Source of the DNA: Caballeronia novacaledonica
GTDB lineage: Bacteria > Pseudomonadota > Gammaproteobacteria > Burkholderiales > Burkholderiaceae
DNA length: 55,291 bases
Reading direction: 5' to 3'
NCBI RefSeq assembly: GCF_900258035.1
Contig: NZ_OGTP01000033.1
Span: 1 to 55,291 of the forward strand
Made by a program: the position numbers and the translations under genes. Positions 43,815 through 52,209 of the stretch are shown here, in pieces; within the stretch, counting starts at the first letter, position 1; every line of letters begins with the position of its first letter. A model generated the notes under the pieces. It made no database searches and was not told where the DNA came from. It saw only the letters and a program-made list of their open reading frames with translations.

Positions 43815-44405
43815 TCAGCGCGCGTCCGGGGCGCTCTGGCCGAGCAGCAGGTCGGCCATCATCGTCGCGATTTTTTCGATGTCGCGCTCGTCGCCGATGC
43901 GGTGATTGATCACGAAGCCGTCGAAGGCCATCCAGATCAGGTGCGCGAGCAGGTCGCCGTGGACCACGCCGGCCCGCTCGGGCGGCAGCGAATCCAGCAG
44001 CAGTTGCGTGAGCAGCGTCTCCACCGAAACCAGCAGGTTGCCGGGCTTGCGCATCCCCGCAGGCGCGCTGGCGAGCGCGTCGATCAGCGAGTTGGCGAAC
44101 GCGTGGTCGGCAGCCGGGATGTCGGCCCAGATGCCCTTGATGATCCGGCGAATCTTCTTGCGCGGGTTCGACAGCAACAGCACGTCCGTGCGCAGCGCAT
44201 GGAACTGGCGCGTGAGCCACGGGTGGTAGATCTCATACAGGATGATGAGCTTCGAATCGAAGTACACGTAGATGTTCGCGACCGTGGTGCCGGCCTGTCG
44301 CGCGATCTCGGTCATCGTCGTGGCCGAGTAGCCCTTGGTGCTGAACGCGGCGAAGGCGGCTTCCAGTATCGCCTCCCGAACCTCTGCTTTCTTGACCTGC
44401 GGCAC
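43815..44405 (-). CDS. TetR-family transcriptional regulator
   Basis: The 196-residue protein has an N-terminal TetR HTH (EAAFAAFSTKGYSATTMTEI, then ARQAGTTVANIYVYFDSK) and a helical ligand-binding C-terminal part. The start is a GTG at 44405 with GGGAG seven bases upstream. It lies between the MFS-porin-isomerase unit and the divergent Rieske operon, and near-identical palindromes stand at both promoters. It is the obvious candidate repressor, probably released by a pathway compound. Confidence 0.9.
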   Translation of the reverse strand: MPQVKKAEVREAILEAAFAAFSTKGYSATTMTEIARQAGTTVANIYVYFDSKLIILYEIYHPWLTRQFHALRTDVLLLSNPRKKIRRIIKGIWADIPAADHAFANSLIDALASAPAGMRKPGNLLVSVETLLTQLLLDSLPPERAGVVHGDLLAHLIWMAFDGFVINHRIGDERDIEKIATMMADLLLGQSAPDAR

Positions 44406-44507
44406 GTCTCGCTCCCTGAAATCCTAATGTGATTCGTCATCTTATCAAGCACGGGCGCCCGTAAAGCGCCGTGCTGCGGCGCGCCATTGAAATTCTCGCG
44501 GAATCGC

Positions 44508-44536
44508 TTGACACCAGAAATTGTAGAAAACAGAAT
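44508..44536 (+). promoter_or_regulatory. Sigma-70-like promoter of the Rieske operon
   Basis: A perfect TTGACA (44508-44513) and CAGAAT (44531-44536) are separated by 17 bases, 42 bases before the first start codon. The -10 box overlaps the candidate operator. Confidence 0.6.
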
Positions 44537-44544
44537 GCCGTTCA
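44532..44544. promoter_or_regulatory. Candidate TetR operator at the Rieske operon promoter
   Basis: AGAATGCCGTTCA matches the palindrome at 43706-43718 in 10 of 13 positions, and ACAGAATG is shared exactly. It covers the -10 box, so binding would block RNA polymerase. Confidence 0.55.
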
Positions 44545-44577
44545 TTATTCAACGTTTCGACTCTCCACGAGGTTGCC

Positions 44578-45888
44578 ATGAATGCGATTGCGGCTCCGGA
44601 AGGCACGCTGACCGCCCGTTACGCCGAGATGGGCGCCGGCCTGATTCCGGTCGAACCCTACATCTCCCGCGAATACTACGAGCGCGAGAAGACCCACATC
44701 TTCAAGAAGACCTGGCTGCACGTGGGCCGCGTGGAAGAGATTCCCGAAGCGGGCGATTACTTCGTCAAGAAGCTCGATGCATGCGACACCGAGATCATCG
44801 TCGTGCGCAACAAGAAGGGCGAGATCCGCGCGATGCACAACGTGTGCTCGCATCGCCTGAATCAGATTGCGTATGACAAGACCGGTCACACGCGCAAGTT
44901 CTTCTGCAAGTTTCATGGCTGGGCCTACGACCTCGACGGCAACCTCACCGGCGTGCCCGACGAACAGTGTTTCTTCGGCCTCGAATTCAAGGATTACGCG
45001 TTGACGCGTGTGGCGTGCGATGTGTGGCAGGGCTTCATCTTCGTCAACATGGATCCGCAGCCGAAGCTTTCTCTCGCGGATTTCATCAAGCCGATGTACG
45101 GCGACATCGAAGGCTATCCGTTCGACAAGATGACGGTGGGCTTCGCGTGGGAAACGGTCGTGGACTGCAACTGGAAGCTCGCGCTCGATGCCTTCCAGGA
45201 GGCGTATCACGTCGCCTATGTGCATGGGAACTCGATCGCCGATGCCATCGACAAGAGCGACGGCGGCAGCATGCCGCCACTCGACGCACTGTGCGGCGAG
45301 TTTCATCGCCGTCTGTCGCTGGCGGGCAACCAGAAGTCCGTCTACGGCAATCCGAAAGCAGTCACGTCCGGCGGCGCGGCGGCTGCCGAAGCGCTGTCGG
45401 ATGCGAACACCAAGCGCCCCGTCGCGTCGGCGGCGTTGCGCGCGGGCATGGGCAGCGCGAAGCACGCGTTCCCGCTCGATGCGTTGCCCAAGGGCGTCAA
45501 CTGGACGAAGAGCGCGAACTGGCTGTTCGACATCAACGTGGTCTTCCCCGACTTCTATCTGTCGCTGCGCCCTAACTATTGTCAGGCGTACAACTTCCGT
45601 CCGATCGCGCATAACAAGACGCTGCTCGAAGCGCGCGTCTACTACCCGGAAATGACGACGCCGGGCGGCCGCTTCTTCCTCGAATACATGAAGGTCGCGT
45701 TGCGCGACGTGCTGCTGGAAGACCTGAGCACGCTCGAACGCACGCAGCGCGCGGCGGAAACGGGCGTCAAGAAGCACATGGTGTTGCAGGACAACGAGCT
45801 GCTGGTGCGCCACAGCTATCACGTCATCGAACGGATGCTGGCCGAGGCCGAAGCAGAACCGGCGCGTGCCGCCGCGACCGCGGAGTAA
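44578..45888 (+). CDS. Aromatic ring-hydroxylating (Rieske) oxygenase, alpha subunit
   Basis: The 436-residue protein carries a Rieske [2Fe-2S] domain with C90-x-H92 (VCSHRLNQ) and C110-x2-H113 (CKFHGWAYDLDG). A C-terminal catalytic domain has the mononuclear iron site in DAFQEAYHVAYVHG near 205-217. Such enzymes insert both atoms or one atom of O2 into an aromatic or related ring, using electrons from a ferredoxin and a reductase. Both partners appear to be encoded in the same operon (47085 and 50749). GAGG precedes ATG 44578. There is no classical beta subunit, though a SnoaL-fold protein is encoded at 48332. The substrate is unknown. Confidence 0.92.
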   Translation: MNAIAAPEGTLTARYAEMGAGLIPVEPYISREYYEREKTHIFKKTWLHVGRVEEIPEAGDYFVKKLDACDTEIIVVRNKKGEIRAMHNVCSHRLNQIAYDKTGHTRKFFCKFHGWAYDLDGNLTGVPDEQCFFGLEFKDYALTRVACDVWQGFIFVNMDPQPKLSLADFIKPMYGDIEGYPFDKMTVGFAWETVVDCNWKLALDAFQEAYHVAYVHGNSIADAIDKSDGGSMPPLDALCGEFHRRLSLAGNQKSVYGNPKAVTSGGAAAAEALSDANTKRPVASAALRAGMGSAKHAFPLDALPKGVNWTKSANWLFDINVVFPDFYLSLRPNYCQAYNFRPIAHNKTLLEARVYYPEMTTPGGRFFLEYMKVALRDVLLEDLSTLERTQRAAETGVKKHMVLQDNELLVRHSYHVIERMLAEAEAEPARAAATAE

Positions 45889-45891
45889 ATC

Positions 45892-46284
45892 ATGGAACAG
45901 AAAATCATCACGCTCATGGGGAAGCCCGGCAAGCCAGCGCTCGCGCCGTTGCCGGAGGCTTTTGCGGAACTGAACGAATTCGTCGGCACCTGGGCGCTCG
46001 CAAGCGAAACCGGACGCACGACGCAGCGCCACACCGTCGGCATGCCCGCGATCGTCGCGTTCAAGGATGCGATGCTGCCACGCGTCGACGAGCTAGTCGC
46101 GTGGCTCAACCAGTATCGCCTCGACAGCCTGCCCGACGAGGCGAAGACCGCGATGTACTTGCTGCTGTCTTTCGCCGAGATCGCGCCCGCCGTCGAGTTC
46201 TATCAACAGCCGAACGTCATCGACGGCTACGATCCGTTCCGCTTCGCCGCCGACGAATCGTTCGCGATGCGTCCCGCCATCTGA
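45892..46284 (+). CDS. Conserved-looking hypothetical protein of the Rieske operon
   Basis: This 130-residue, acidic, mostly helical protein starts three bases after the oxygenase stop. It has no metal motif, signal peptide or membrane span. No family was recognised. Its place directly behind the oxygenase suggests an accessory or structural partner. Confidence 0.75.
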   Translation: MEQKIITLMGKPGKPALAPLPEAFAELNEFVGTWALASETGRTTQRHTVGMPAIVAFKDAMLPRVDELVAWLNQYRLDSLPDEAKTAMYLLLSFAEIAPAVEFYQQPNVIDGYDPFRFAADESFAMRPAI

Positions 46285-46300
46285 CGCCGGGGAGCCGACC

Positions 46301-46717
46301 ATGCCGAAGTGCAAAGTATTCGGAATCGATCACGGTCTCAAGGAGGTCGTCGCCGACGGTCTCTATATGAAGACGATGATTGGCGAGACCATGAGCGTCG
46401 CGGTGATCAAGTTCGTCGAGACCGCCGGCCGCGAGTTGCCCGCGAAGGCGCACAGACATGGCGAGGAAGCATCGCTTCAGGTGCGCGGCGCGTGCTCGAT
46501 CTTCGAGGTGCACGACGACGGCACGGAAGTCGAGCAGGCGCTGCAAGCCGGCGAAGGAATGATCATTCCCGCAGGCCTCAGCCACTACGGCGTGAACCAC
46601 TTCGAGGGCGCGGGCATGAGCATGCGGCTCAATGTGGTCACGCCGCCGCGCGCCGAATATCGCAGCGGCGACCAAACGCCGTATTACCCGCTGGCGAGCC
46701 GGGAGAAGACCGCATGA
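46301..46717 (+). CDS. Cupin-domain protein (metal-binding type)
   Basis: This 138-residue single cupin has motif 1 as KAHRHGEEASLQVRG (His-x-His and Glu) and motif 2 as GMIIPAGLSHYGVNHFEG (His), a likely complete metal site. GGGGAG precedes the ATG. It may be an isomerase, dioxygenase or stabilising protein of the pathway. Its stop overlaps the start of a second cupin. Confidence 0.8.
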   Translation: MPKCKVFGIDHGLKEVVADGLYMKTMIGETMSVAVIKFVETAGRELPAKAHRHGEEASLQVRGACSIFEVHDDGTEVEQALQAGEGMIIPAGLSHYGVNHFEGAGMSMRLNVVTPPRAEYRSGDQTPYYPLASREKTA

Positions 46718-47088
46718 ACGCGACCGCGACGCGCAAATCCGCGCGACATTGCACGCCGCTTGCGTCTGTAGCGGCGTTGGGTGAATCGCCCGAATCGTCC
46801 AGAAAGACGGCCGACGGCGCCGCACTCGCCACGTCGATGCAGCGCATGACGCGCAACGAGATCATCGCATTCGGCGCCGACGATGCGCCTGGTGAAGAGG
46901 TGGCCGCCGTGTTGGAAGGGCAGGTCGATATCGTCGCGGCAGGCGAGCACTACGTCCTGTCCGCGGGCGAGGCGATCCTCATTCCGCCTCACGAGGCGCG
47001 CCGCTTCCAGTGCGCCACACCGACCGCCGTGCTGTATCGCGTGACGTGCAATGCAGCGGCCGCACGCGAAGCGGAGCCGCGATCATGA
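46714..47088 (+). CDS. Second cupin-domain protein, metal ligands mostly lost
   Basis: The 124-residue product has a disordered N-terminus and a cupin fold (AAVLEGQVDIVAAGEHYVLS, then AILIPPHEARRF). The His-x-His of motif 1 is missing and only the motif 2 His remains, so it may bind a ligand without metal. ATG 46714 overlaps the previous stop and the gene overlaps the next start, both as ATGA. Confidence 0.75.
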   Translation: MNATATRKSARHCTPLASVAALGESPESSRKTADGAALATSMQRMTRNEIIAFGADDAPGEEVAAVLEGQVDIVAAGEHYVLSAGEAILIPPHEARRFQCATPTAVLYRVTCNAAAAREAEPRS

Positions 47089-48335
47089 GCGCGGCATCGC
47101 ATGTCGTCATCGTCGGGGCGGGGCACGCGGGCGGGCGGGTCGCGCAACATCTGAAAGCGCTGGGACATCGGGGCCCGCTGACCCTGATCGGTGACGAACC
47201 GCATGTGCCCTACGAGCGGCCGGCGCTGTCGAAGGAACTGCTGTCGGGCAAGACGGACGTCGAGCGCATCCAGCTCGCGCCGGGCACGTTCTGGCAACAC
47301 GATGCGCTCGCGATGACGGGCATCGAACGCATTCACGGCTGCGTGGTATCGCTCGACGCCGACACGAAGACGCTGCGTCTCGCCGACGATCGCGCCGTGC
47401 CGTTCGACGTGCTCGTCGTCGCGACAGGCGGCGCGCCGCGCATGCCAGCGTTCGTCGATCGCAGCCTGCGCGGCGTGCATGCGCTGCGCACGCTCGACGA
47501 TTGCTTCGCGCTGCGCACGTCGCTGGAAGCGTGCCGGAGACTCGCGATCGTCGGGGCGGGTGTCATCGGCATGGAAGTGGCGTCGACGGCGATCACGCTC
47601 GGCGTGCCGGTGACCGTGCTCGAAGGCGCGCAGGGCATCATGGGGCGCTGCCTGCCCGCGACGGTCGCGCAATGGCTCGCCGCGCGGCACGTGGAGCAGG
47701 GTGTCGATCTGCGCACGGGCGTGAGCGTGACCGGCATCGGGCGCGGCGACCGCTTCGCGCTGCGTGTGCTCGGGCAGAAGGACGATGCGCGCTTCGCCAT
47801 CGATGCCGACTGCGTGCTCGTCGCGATCGGCGTGGACTGCGAGCCGGGCTTTCTTCGCGGAACGGGACTGTCGGACGCGCGCGGCGTGATCGTCGACGAG
47901 TATTGCCGCAGCATCGCCGCGCCATGGCTGTATGCCGCCGGCGATGCCGCCTGCACGCGCGATGCCGCCTCTGGCCTGCATGCGCGTCAGGAGACATGGC
48001 GCAACGCCGAGAATCAGGCGCGCGCGGTCGCGGAGTTCATCCTTGGTCGCGACGAACCCTATCGCGAGACGCCGTGGATGTGGACCGATCAGCTCGGCCA
48101 CACGATTCAGGTGACGGGTACGCCCGGCGCGGATGACGTGACCATCGTGCGCGGCGATCTCGCGCAGGCCGAAGCCACGATTCTCTCGCTGCGCGAAGGC
48201 TGTGTGCGTGCGGGCGTCACCGTCAACCAGAGCCGCGAGCGCCGGCATCTGGAGCGTCTCGTCAGCGATGCAGCGCGTATCGACATGACAAGACTTGCGG
48301 ATGCGAGCGTGCCGCTCAAGGAGCTCGCACGATGA
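47085..48335 (+). CDS. FAD-dependent ferredoxin reductase of the Rieske system
   Basis: The 416-residue protein has two Rossmann motifs, VIVGAGHAGGRVA near 8-20 for FAD and AIVGAGVIGMEVA near 155-167 for NAD(P)H, plus YERPALSKELL and WLYAAGDAA typical of oxygenase-coupled reductases (BphA4/CamA type). It would pass electrons from NAD(P)H to the Rieske ferredoxin encoded at 50749. The start ATG 47085 overlaps the stop of the second cupin gene. Confidence 0.9.
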   Translation: MSAASHVVIVGAGHAGGRVAQHLKALGHRGPLTLIGDEPHVPYERPALSKELLSGKTDVERIQLAPGTFWQHDALAMTGIERIHGCVVSLDADTKTLRLADDRAVPFDVLVVATGGAPRMPAFVDRSLRGVHALRTLDDCFALRTSLEACRRLAIVGAGVIGMEVASTAITLGVPVTVLEGAQGIMGRCLPATVAQWLAARHVEQGVDLRTGVSVTGIGRGDRFALRVLGQKDDARFAIDADCVLVAIGVDCEPGFLRGTGLSDARGVIVDEYCRSIAAPWLYAAGDAACTRDAASGLHARQETWRNAENQARAVAEFILGRDEPYRETPWMWTDQLGHTIQVTGTPGADDVTIVRGDLAQAEATILSLREGCVRAGVTVNQSRERRHLERLVSDAARIDMTRLADASVPLKELAR

Positions 48336-48907
48336 CACCGACGCTCGCCACACTCGACGCACGCCTCGCGAAGCTCGAAGCCATCGACGCCATTCGCACG
48401 CTGAAAGCCCGGTACGCGGCGCTCGCCGACGCGAAGTACACGAACGACTACCGCCGCCAGCCCGAGGACGTCATGCGCGACATCGCGCGCCAGCAGGCTG
48501 CTTGCTTCACCGAAGACGCGGTATGGATCGGCGGCGCCGGCTTTGGCGACGACCTGACCGGACGCGCGCGTCTCGCGAGCTGGTTCGAGCGCTCGCCGTG
48601 GCGTTTCGCGATGCACTACTACGTGAGCGAAACGCTGCACGTGACCGACGCAAACCATGCGAGCGGCACCTGGCGTCTATGGCAACTGGCGCTGCGCGAT
48701 GACGATGCGCGCGCGGTGCTGCTCGGCGCCGTCACGGAAGAGAAGTACGCACGAAGCGACGACGGCCGATGGCTCATCAGCGAGATGCGCTTCGCGCAAC
48801 TGCACATGATGGAGCCACACGCGCCGCCGCTGCCGCTGGCGAGCGACTTCGCATCGCTCGGTGCGCGGCGCAATTTCACGGCGGCGGCTGACGTCGCCGG
48901 GCAATGA
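48332..48907 (+). CDS. SnoaL/NTF2-like protein
   Basis: This 191-residue protein shows the NTF2-like cone fold pattern: an N-terminal helix (IDAIRTLKARYAALADAKY), CFTEDAVWIGGAGFGDDLTG, MHYYVSETLHV and SGTWRLWQLALR. The same fold is used by oxygenase beta subunits and by small isomerases or dehydratases. It could stand in for the missing beta subunit or act on a ring-oxidation product. Its start overlaps the reductase stop. Confidence 0.8.
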   Translation: MTPTLATLDARLAKLEAIDAIRTLKARYAALADAKYTNDYRRQPEDVMRDIARQQAACFTEDAVWIGGAGFGDDLTGRARLASWFERSPWRFAMHYYVSETLHVTDANHASGTWRLWQLALRDDDARAVLLGAVTEEKYARSDDGRWLISEMRFAQLHMMEPHAPPLPLASDFASLGARRNFTAAADVAGQ

Positions 48908-48920
48908 AAGGATGACAACG

Positions 48921-49820
48921 ATGACGATCCCCACTACCGACTCGCGCGCGGCAACGGTGTTCCCGTTGTGCGACGGCGCTCACGCGGCCGCGACGTGCGC
49001 GGCTGCGCCCTCCATTGCGGAGAACGCGTGCCTCGTGCGCTCCAACGACTGGGTCAACGCCGAGTACAAGCATCTGGTGCTGACGGCGCCCGACCTCGCG
49101 CTGACCGCGCGCGCCGGACAGTTCTTCCATCTGGCATGCCCGGCCTCGAACGATGACACGCCCTATCTGCGCAGGCCGATGAGCATCTATTGCGTGAATG
49201 CCGGCGACCAGCGCATCGAGTTTCTCTACAAGGTGCAGGGCGCGGGTACACGCGGCCTCGCGCAACTGGGGCCGGGCGACACGCTCGATGCGCTGGGACC
49301 GCTCGGCAAGGGCTTCACCTTGCCCGCGAATGCAAACGATGCGCACGTCCTGCTGCTCGCGCGCGGCGTGGGCCTCGCGACGATGGCGCCACTCGCAAGT
49401 GAAGCCATCGCGACGGGCGCGCATGTGACCGCCGTGCTGAGCGCGCGCACGCCCGCGCTGATGATGTCCGCCGACACGTTGCATGAAACGGGCGCGACCG
49501 TCGTCATGGTGACCGACGACGAGCAGACCAGCGATGTCGTGCAGGTCGAGCGCCTGATCCGCGGCATCCACGCAGGCCGGCCGATCACCTTCGCGACGAC
49601 ATGCGGCTCGAACCGCCTGCTCGCGATGCTGCAACGGCTGGCCGCGCAACTCGGCATTCCCGGCGAGGTCGCGCTCGAACAACGCATGGGATGCGGCATC
49701 GGCGCGTGCTACGCCTGCGTGCGCCCCTTTCGCAAGCATGCGCAATCCGACGAGCTGAGCTACCGGCGCGTGTGCTGGGACGGCCCCGTCTTCGATCTTC
49801 AGGAAACGACATCATGGTAG
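48921..49820 (+). CDS. PyrK-like electron-transfer subunit of a dihydroorotate dehydrogenase-type enzyme
   Basis: The 299-residue protein has a ferredoxin-NADP reductase-like FAD/NAD part (YLRRPMSIY for FAD, LLARGVGLATMAPL for NAD) and a C-terminal [2Fe-2S] site in MGCGIGACYACV with a further Cys in RRVCWDGPVFD, as in PyrK of class 1B dihydroorotate dehydrogenases. AAGG nine bases ahead supports ATG 48921 rather than 48912. It overlaps the catalytic subunit gene by seven bases, so the two surely form a complex. Confidence 0.88.
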   Translation: MTIPTTDSRAATVFPLCDGAHAAATCAAAPSIAENACLVRSNDWVNAEYKHLVLTAPDLALTARAGQFFHLACPASNDDTPYLRRPMSIYCVNAGDQRIEFLYKVQGAGTRGLAQLGPGDTLDALGPLGKGFTLPANANDAHVLLLARGVGLATMAPLASEAIATGAHVTAVLSARTPALMMSADTLHETGATVVMVTDDEQTSDVVQVERLIRGIHAGRPITFATTCGSNRLLAMLQRLAAQLGIPGEVALEQRMGCGIGACYACVRPFRKHAQSDELSYRRVCWDGPVFDLQETTSW

Positions 49821-50752
49821 ATCTCAGCGTCAGGATCGGCTCGCTCACGCTGGCCAATCCGGTGATGCCCGCATCGGGCACGTTCGCCGAGGGCACGGCG
49901 CAGGTCTTCGACCTGAACTGCCTTGGCGCGATCGTCACCAAGACCATCACGCACGATGTGCGCGAAGGCGTGCCGCCCCCGCGCGTCGCCGAATTCCGCG
50001 ATGCGACGCTGTTCTCGATCGGCATCCCGAGCAAGGGCAGCGATTACTACGTCAACGAGACCGTGCCGTATTACCGCAGGTTTGCGAGCCCGCTCGTCGC
50101 GAGCATTTCGGCCAACACGATCGAAGAGTTCGGCACGCTCGCCGCGAAAATCAGCGTGCCGGGCGTCGCCGCGATCGAGGCGAACGTGTCGTGCCCGAAC
50201 CTCAAGAAGAACGGGCAGGCTTTCGGCATGGACCCGGAAGCGACCTATCAGGTCGTCAGGGCGATGAAGTCCGCGACCGGTTTGCCGGTGTGGCCGAAGA
50301 TGACGCCCAACGCCGGCAACGTGGTCGAAGTCGCGCTCGCGGCGGAGCAAGCCGGCGCCGACGCGCTCGTCGTGAGCAACGCGATTCTGGCGATGGCGAT
50401 CGACGTCGAAACCTTCCGGCCGCGCGTCGCCAACGTGATGGGCGGCCTGACCGGCGCGGCGACCAAGCCGATCATGCTGCGCATCGCGTATCAGTGCGTG
50501 CAGGCGGTGAAAATTCCGGTGATCGGCTGCGGCGGCATCGCGACCGCGGCGGACGCGCTCGAATTCCTGCTCGCCGGCTGCAGCGCGATTCAGGTGGGCA
50601 CGGCGAATTTCGTGTCGCCGAACGCGATGCCGCGCATGGTCGACGAGCTCGACGCGTGGTGCAGGCGTCATGGCGTGACGAAGCTTGCCGACATCATCGG
50701 CGCGGTGCGCATGCATGAACCGGTCGATCTCAAGAAGAGGGTGGCGGTATGA
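49814..50752 (+). CDS. Dihydroorotate dehydrogenase-like catalytic subunit (class 1B type)
   Basis: The 312-residue FMN barrel protein matches PyrD class 1: NPVMPASGTFAEG at the start, EANVSCPNLKKNGQ with the catalytic-position C127, KMTPNAGN, and IPVIGCGGIATAADALEFLLAG followed by GTANFVSPNA. In a catabolic operon, well away from pyrimidine biosynthesis genes, it probably acts on another dihydro-heterocycle or related compound, oxidising or reducing a C-C bond with NAD through PyrK. A housekeeping role in pyrimidine synthesis is unlikely but not excluded. Confidence 0.87.
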   Translation: MVDLSVRIGSLTLANPVMPASGTFAEGTAQVFDLNCLGAIVTKTITHDVREGVPPPRVAEFRDATLFSIGIPSKGSDYYVNETVPYYRRFASPLVASISANTIEEFGTLAAKISVPGVAAIEANVSCPNLKKNGQAFGMDPEATYQVVRAMKSATGLPVWPKMTPNAGNVVEVALAAEQAGADALVVSNAILAMAIDVETFRPRVANVMGGLTGAATKPIMLRIAYQCVQAVKIPVIGCGGIATAADALEFLLAGCSAIQVGTANFVSPNAMPRMVDELDAWCRRHGVTKLADIIGAVRMHEPVDLKKRVAV

Positions 50753-51120
50753 ACGCGATCTATGAAATCAGGCGGGCGGACACGGCCATGTACGCGCGCG
50801 ACGCGGACGGCTGGCATGCGCTCGGCACGACCGATTCGCTGTTCGGCGAGCGCATGTGCAAGGGCATCGAACTCGAAGGCGTGAAGATCGGCCTGTTTCG
50901 CGTCGATGGCGAGATTCACGCGCTCGACGACATCTGCACGCATGGCGCGGCGCTCCTGAGCGACGGCGAATTCGAAGGGCACGAGGTGGAATGTCCGCTG
51001 CATGCCGGACTCGTCGATGTCCGCACGGGCCGCGCGCTCTCCGCGCCGGTCACGCGCGACACCCGGCATCATGAAACCCGCATCGAGGCGGACGTGCTGT
51101 ATGTCCGGCTGCGCTCATGA
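50749..51120 (+). CDS. Rieske-type ferredoxin
   Basis: This 123-residue protein has a soluble Rieske fold: CTHGAALLSDG and CPLHAGLVDVRTG give the two Cys-His pairs for a [2Fe-2S] cluster. It is the expected electron carrier between the FAD reductase and the oxygenase of this operon. Its start overlaps the PyrD-like stop and its stop overlaps the asparaginase-like start, both as ATGA. Confidence 0.92.
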   Translation: MNAIYEIRRADTAMYARDADGWHALGTTDSLFGERMCKGIELEGVKIGLFRVDGEIHALDDICTHGAALLSDGEFEGHEVECPLHAGLVDVRTGRALSAPVTRDTRHHETRIEADVLYVRLRS

Positions 51121-52184
51121 TGCACGCGCGCGTTCAGCCTGAGACGCGGCGTCCGCGCGTCGCCGTCATCGGCACGGGCGGCACGTTCGCGATGCATGGA
51201 CGTCATCGCTTCGACTGGATCGAATACGCGGACAGCGGCGTGATTCATCCGATCGACGCGCTGCTGCAAAGTCTCGGCGAGCTTGCGCCCGATGCGGAGA
51301 TCGTGCCGGTGCCGTTTCGCAGCCTGGGCAGCGTGGCCATCGGGCCGAACGACTGGCTCGAACTCGCGCGGCTGATACGCGACGCGGCCGCAGCCGATCC
51401 GTCGCTCACGGGCTTCGTCGTCACGCACGGCACGGCGACGCTCGAGGAGACCGCATGGTTTCTCGATCTCGCGTTGTCGCTCGACCAGCCTGTGGTGCTG
51501 ACCGGCGCGCAGCGTCCCGCCAATACCGACGGCAGCGATGCCGCCGCGAACCTGCGCGGCGCGATGGCCGTCGCGAGCGATCCCCGGTCGCGCGGCGCGG
51601 GCGTGCTGGTGGTGATGGGCGGCGCGATCTTCGCGGCCCGCGACGTGACCAAGGCCGCGAGCTTCGAACTGGCCGCGTTCGAAGCACCGCCCTATGGACC
51701 GCTCGGCCGTGTCGATGCGGATGCGCGCGTGGTCTACCGTCGTCGCATGCCGGATAGCGAGGGCGCGTCGCGGGCGCGCTTCCGGAACGTCATCGATCAT
51801 GCTGTCGCGTTGCCGCGCGTGGACATCTCGATGTCGTACGCCGGTGCGGACGGGGCGGCCATTCGCGGCTTCGTTCAGGCCGGCGCGCGCGGCATCGTGT
51901 GCGCGGGCCTGACGCCGGGGCGCGCGGCGTCGGGCGAACGCGCCGCGCTGCTGGAAGCCGTCGCGGCGGGCGTGGTGGTCGTGCAATCGACGCGTTCGCC
52001 GCGCGGACTCGTGCCGCGCCAACGCTTTCTCGCGGCAGACGGCCTGCTTGCCGGCGGCGACCTGTCGGCCCAAAAATTGCGCATCGCGCTGATGCTCCTG
52101 CTCGCCGCGCGCGATGCGCAAGCCGCGCAGGACGAAACCCGCATGAACGATGAGGCGATTCAGGCCTGCCTGCTCGATCTCTGA
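51117..52184 (+). CDS. L-asparaginase-like amidohydrolase
   Basis: The 355-residue protein has the two catalytic threonine motifs of type I/II asparaginases: VIGTGGTFAM near residue 20 and VVTHGTATLEETAWF near 100, plus TGAQRPANTDGSDAAANL. There is no signal peptide. In this context it may hydrolyse an amide or lactam made by the pathway, such as a maleamate- or succinamate-like compound, rather than asparagine; that is inference. An ATG triplet repeats at 51120, so the exact start is open by one codon. Confidence 0.87.
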   Translation: MMHARVQPETRRPRVAVIGTGGTFAMHGRHRFDWIEYADSGVIHPIDALLQSLGELAPDAEIVPVPFRSLGSVAIGPNDWLELARLIRDAAAADPSLTGFVVTHGTATLEETAWFLDLALSLDQPVVLTGAQRPANTDGSDAAANLRGAMAVASDPRSRGAGVLVVMGGAIFAARDVTKAASFELAAFEAPPYGPLGRVDADARVVYRRRMPDSEGASRARFRNVIDHAVALPRVDISMSYAGADGAAIRGFVQAGARGIVCAGLTPGRAASGERAALLEAVAAGVVVVQSTRSPRGLVPRQRFLAADGLLAGGDLSAQKLRIALMLLLAARDAQAAQDETRMNDEAIQACLLDL

Positions 52185-52209
52185 CGCGTCCTTACTCTGT
52201 CATCCGACC

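Noticed and set aside
44545..46032. Long minus-strand open frame opposite the Rieske oxygenase
   Set aside because: Antisense shadow; the plus strand has complete Rieske and iron-binding motifs.
46989..48362. Long minus-strand open frame opposite the FAD reductase
   Set aside because: Arg/Ala/His-rich shadow; the plus strand has both Rossmann motifs.
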